A DNA stretch of 64,000 nt from Neodiprion pinetum (taxonomy: Eukaryota; Arthropoda; Insecta; Hymenoptera; Diprionidae). The DNA is taken from NCBI RefSeq assembly GCF_021155775.2, contig NC_060236.1:32444048-32508047 (forward strand), written 5' to 3'. The notes beneath the pieces were generated by a model. That model was given only the letters and a program-made list of their open reading frames with translations, searched no databases and was not told where the DNA came from. A program made the translations under genes and the position numbers. How positions within the stretch are numbered: position 1 is the first letter of the stretch; each line of letters starts with the position of its first letter. This document shows positions 60,412 through 64,000 of this stretch, piece by piece.

Positions 60412-61009
60412 CATGTCTCGATGCGAGCTAATTAAGATACTGAATTTGTTAATTTATTGACAGAAAAATTTCAACGTCCCACGCATTCATGCGCAATGTT
60501 AAATTCCTCCTCATCGAATGACATTCACCCATTAACAAAAACGTAACCACGATGCTGACAAATTTCCTCTTACGATAAAGCCTATCGTATAAAAAGTTGA
60601 CCAACGATACTTCGTATCGCAGCAACGAGCGCCGAGAACTGTTGTTAAAAGCTCCGCCATATCCTGTGTAGCGGGTGAAAAAACCGAGGCGAAATTCCTA
60701 GCCGACTGATAAAAAAAGAAGTAACGGGAAAAAAAAAAGCGCAAGAAAGAAAGATTAAAATAACATGAAATGAAATAAAGTGGAATGAATTGAAACGAAC
60801 CGAGACGAAATACCGAAAATTAGTATAAAGAGTAAAAGTGGATCGGTGTGTATGGACGCTGAAAGGATCCTTTTCGATCTCTCAACGAGCTCTACGCGCT
60901 ATCTGGTCTGATCCACGTTTCGATCAAGAATTGATTACCTTGTACGTTTATTTTCCTAATGAAACCGTTTCTGGGAATAAGTGAACCCAGGATTTTTTTT
61001 TCTCTTCTC

Positions 61010-61054
<45 letters not shown>

Positions 61055-63386
61055 CATGCTTCTTTTTCTTATCACAATCTTGTCTGCCCCTCTAGACTCG
61101 TCACTTTTTTTCCTCACTCACCGTATTTTCTCCTTTTCTCTTTCAACACCGGCAGAATCTTCTCGTCTCTCCCGCTGTTGTTCATCGAGCGGTTCCTATT
61201 ATTTCCCTATATATATTTCCTTCACGCTAAATGACGTTGGTACCCACATCGTATCTTGTGTACAGCCCGTGCGGTTATACCTAACACAATGGTGTTAATC
61301 AGAATTCATTCATTTTCTCCTTTTGTGCTTCCCGTTTTACTTCTTCTCCTCCTTTTCTCTCCTTTACATTCATACTTTTTAACCTCCGCCGTATGCCTAC
61401 GGGTACAATTTTCATTGTTACACCTCCGGCTCACAGACTCGTTACAGGTATATAATAATGTTCTCTCTACCAATCATTTGTCTGTATGAGAAAAATTCTA
61501 CATGTCAAACTTGACGCTCTAGCTCTAACTATCTCAAAGCTTGTTTCATGTTTCCAGTCTTATTCAAACAGTCTCAAAAGGACTCACAAAGTATGTTGTA
61601 ACACGATTGTCGAAACGAAATTTAAAATTCTTCTGATCAACCGTTCTGACAAGTATTCTATTTTCTGAACTTCAGATTATATCTGTTGAAAAAAAAATAA
61701 ATATCGAACCGGGCATATTCTTTTGTCAACTCTGCACTTCGGCGTTTAAAAGGTTTTGGTTCGGTTTGGTATAACAATTGTTTTCGTCGCTTTTAAGTTT
61801 CCCAGCAAAATCGTAAAGCTCACCTCACATAATATACTCAGTGCCTTTTTACCGCGGTTACAAAACTCCCTCCTTCTCCCCCATTACGTAATTAAGGTCG
61901 AACGTATAAAACTGTCGATATAATTATTACCCATAAAATTATAATTAATACGACGGCCCGCGTCTAATTGGATTGTAAAACTTGACGCACAAGCTCGGCT
62001 CTGCAGCCTCTCGAATGCGACTGAAGCTAGCCGCAGGTTTGAACCGCCAACCGGACAAGCCCAGGGATCAAAATCAGTCTTGGATCCCCGGTGAAATAAT
62101 TATGTTTAAGAGTCAGTGCTGAAAAGAATATTCTCGTATCATCAGATTGAGTTCCTTGAAACGAAAAAACGTTGAGCGGTGACTTGAAACAATGAAAAAT
62201 TTGAAAATCTTAGTATTATTTGTATAGTAATATTTTTCGCGCCAATTCGTCCCTGGTCCTTGACGCTGATTGGGTGAAACCTCCGGCTAACTTCAGCATC
62301 GTCCCGAGGTCCGGTATTTACGCCCAACTAGCCGCAGGCCAACGTTACACTCGAGTGTGCTTCGAAATCACGTGTATTTACATTATTACAATCAACACAC
62401 GCAGTGCCGCCTGTGCCTGTACAGACCCCAAGATATCTTCACCGGTATTTTAATTTTTCCCTACTCACAGCGCCATCCTGACAAATTTTATGGCCTCGGC
62501 CTTAAGGCTCGAACGTTTTTCACATCGCGCTATGAGCCTGATGGCGACGCTGATGCTGTCCGTGCAGGTAAAAATTGTGTTAATTAATCCGAAGGTTGTG
62601 TTCGCGGTCGTGTTCCAATGAGCAGATGTACCTATAAAGAACCTTGTTCTTGGGGGGAGAGAGGAAGAGAGATGGGAGAAGGACACTCTCCTCACTTCCC
62701 GCCTACAATCAATTCACCCACTCAAGTCCCGTAATTCCTTCCGTTTCTTTCTTTCTTGCACAATGTTAATTACAGTTAATTCACTTTCGGAAAAGGCGCG
62801 AAAGCGGCCAATTTAGAACAAAGCGAAATTACAAAGTTGGACCGAACGAAATTGAATGTCTTCGTTTCGACTGAACTCCACTCTGTGTACCCTGACTGTA
62901 CATGGATACGTCTTGCTACCACGGTCTTGCAGATCTATATATTACGTCTCGGCTGTGTGTACATGCCCAGATATTGCGCTGCAATGTTCGCCAGCGATTT
63001 GTCCGGGTCAAGAAACGGTATCATTTTACCTAGAAATCGAACCTCGGGGCGACCAATTCGTTCCACCAGGAACGATCGAGGGGCGAATTCCTTCGGATTT
63101 TCGTGTGCGTTAGTCTCGACAAGTGTGAGTGTGGTATTACATCGGAGAGTGTGCAGGGCGCAGGGCTATGGGACGGATAGAAATATCACGAAATCCCGTA
63201 CGGCTGGAGTATCTCGTCTACGTCTACGTTCGTATCGAGGAATTGATAAATTTTCACCTTGAACTCACGAAATATCTTTTCCGTGTCGCCTCAGATGCTG
63301 CAGATCATTCGCTGACTCGAATGGAACTCAGTCTTTCAGTGACTTGTCACAGTATCTAATTGACGATGATGACTGTCTTGCGCTTA
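59251..63386. other. Non-coding stretch with simple repeats
   Basis: (TA)n at 60355-60412 and (CT)n at 61015-61047. The rest is mixed-composition sequence. Open frames up to 141 codons overlap one another near 62840-63260 and show no recognisable motif. Confidence 0.45.
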
Positions 63387-64000
63387 GCGTGATCCTTAAG
63401 AAAGTGATCTTTGAATTTCGACCGATTCGTCCCCCAAATCGACTTCACGAAATTCAAAAAATAATTGCCTAATTTTTTCAGATTTTTATTGCAACTATAG
63501 CCCGTGCCCTAAGGAGGGTGGATTTATATATCAAATCTACCGAACGGATTTAGATGAAATTTGTTATAGGGATATTTCTTGGGTCGCTGATTACGAATCT
63601 GAACTCAAAATTTAAAAATTCAAAATGGCGTACCCAATACGGTGGACCAAATCTCCAAAAGTTACTTGATGTTGCCATATTCGATCCACCATTTTGCTTC
63701 TTGTAATTTCGAGTTCAGATTCGTATTCAGCGACCTTGGAAACCCCCGAGTACCGAGTTTTATCGAAATCAAATGACTTTTTGGATTTCACTTCACCATA
63801 TTGGTTCCGCCATTTTGAATTTTCAAATTTTGAGTTCAGATTTGCAATCAGTGACCCAAAAGTCCACCCTGTGCCAAATTTCACCTAAATCCGTTAGGTT
63901 GATTTGATGTGCCCTTGAAAAAGTTGAATGGAATCCACTTTCTTGAGAGCACGGGTTAGAGTTGAGATCAAAATCTGAAAAAATTCGTGAATCGGTTTTG
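63387..64000. mobile_element. Palindromic element, GCGTGATCCTTAA-type end, cut by window end
   Basis: It starts after TA (63385-63386) and shares the terminal layout of the MITE at 35530: GTGATCCTTAAG, then a GAATTTCGACCGATTCGTCC block, then AATAATTGCCTAATTTTTTC. The last 300 bp of the window are the imperfect reverse complement of 63470-63700, for example ATCCGTT..GTTGATTTGATGTGC vs GATATATCAAATCTACCGAACGGAT in mirrored positions. The outer right end lies beyond the window. Internal blocks (CAAAATGGCG, GGTGGACC, GAGTTCAGATTCG) also occur at 10.3 kb and 59.0 kb. Confidence 0.75.

Noticed and set aside
62837..63262. 141-codon frame with an overlapping 85-codon frame
   Set aside because: No recognisable motif, overlapping frames in balanced-composition sequence, no credible splice partners.

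Overview
The window reads as eukaryotic nuclear DNA, most likely from an insect. A hymenopteran such as a sawfly would fit, but no host gene fixes the lineage. Three things point this way: spliced genes with GT..AG introns and AATAAA polyadenylation signals; very dense simple repeats, mostly (GA)n/(CT)n, (TTC)n and homopolymers; and many miniature inverted-repeat elements with no long host ORFs. The only convincing protein-coding genes belong to a transposon. Outside it the window looks like a long intergenic or intronic stretch of a gene whose coding exons lie elsewhere.

The centrepiece is a 10.3-kb DNA transposon at 22415-32702. Its ends match as inverted repeats (outer 10 bases CCCAATAAAC identical; about 40 bp alignable) and it is flanked by a 2-bp duplication, AG. 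It carries two genes on the + strand, both with intact frames. The first (26758-28836) encodes a 692-residue transposase-like protein with a Tnp2/CACTA-like layout. The second is a four-exon gene (29436-31827, 436 codons) that I assembled from splice sites. It has an N-terminal Trp/Pro-rich domain, a lysine-rich nuclear-localisation-like stretch, a short coiled coil and a C-terminal region resembling DUF4806. The pairing recalls plant En/Spm, where a transposase works with a protein that binds subterminal repeats. This element has a subterminal tandem duplication near its left end.

Smaller elements sit inside the big one, all outside its exons: a nearly perfect 0.93-kb palindrome (22994-23922) splitting the subterminal repeat, a 0.8-kb foldback (25810-26620) in a probable 5' UTR intron, a 117-bp hairpin between the genes, and a 195-bp TA-flanked hairpin plus a 225-bp TTAA-flanked piggyBac-type element together in intron 2 of gene 2.

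Left flank (1-22414): simple repeats, a degraded coding-like patch (1830-2700), a CACTG-ended MITE (3175-3603) and a truncated sister (9838-10003), two copies of a foldback with GGACGGTCTAAAATT ends (11377-11870, 16659-17357), a diverged 0.3-kb duplication (13.8-14.2 kb) and a three-unit repeat (21.4-22.0 kb). Right flank (32703-64000): palindromic MITEs at 35530, 36786 and 63387, a full CACTG MITE at 43198, a 163-bp-period tandem array abutting a CpG-dense island (47.68-48.42 kb), a possible non-coding exon near 49.5 kb, and a small broken coding remnant at 53803-54199. No rRNA, convincing tRNA, CRISPR array or recognisable host coding exon was found.
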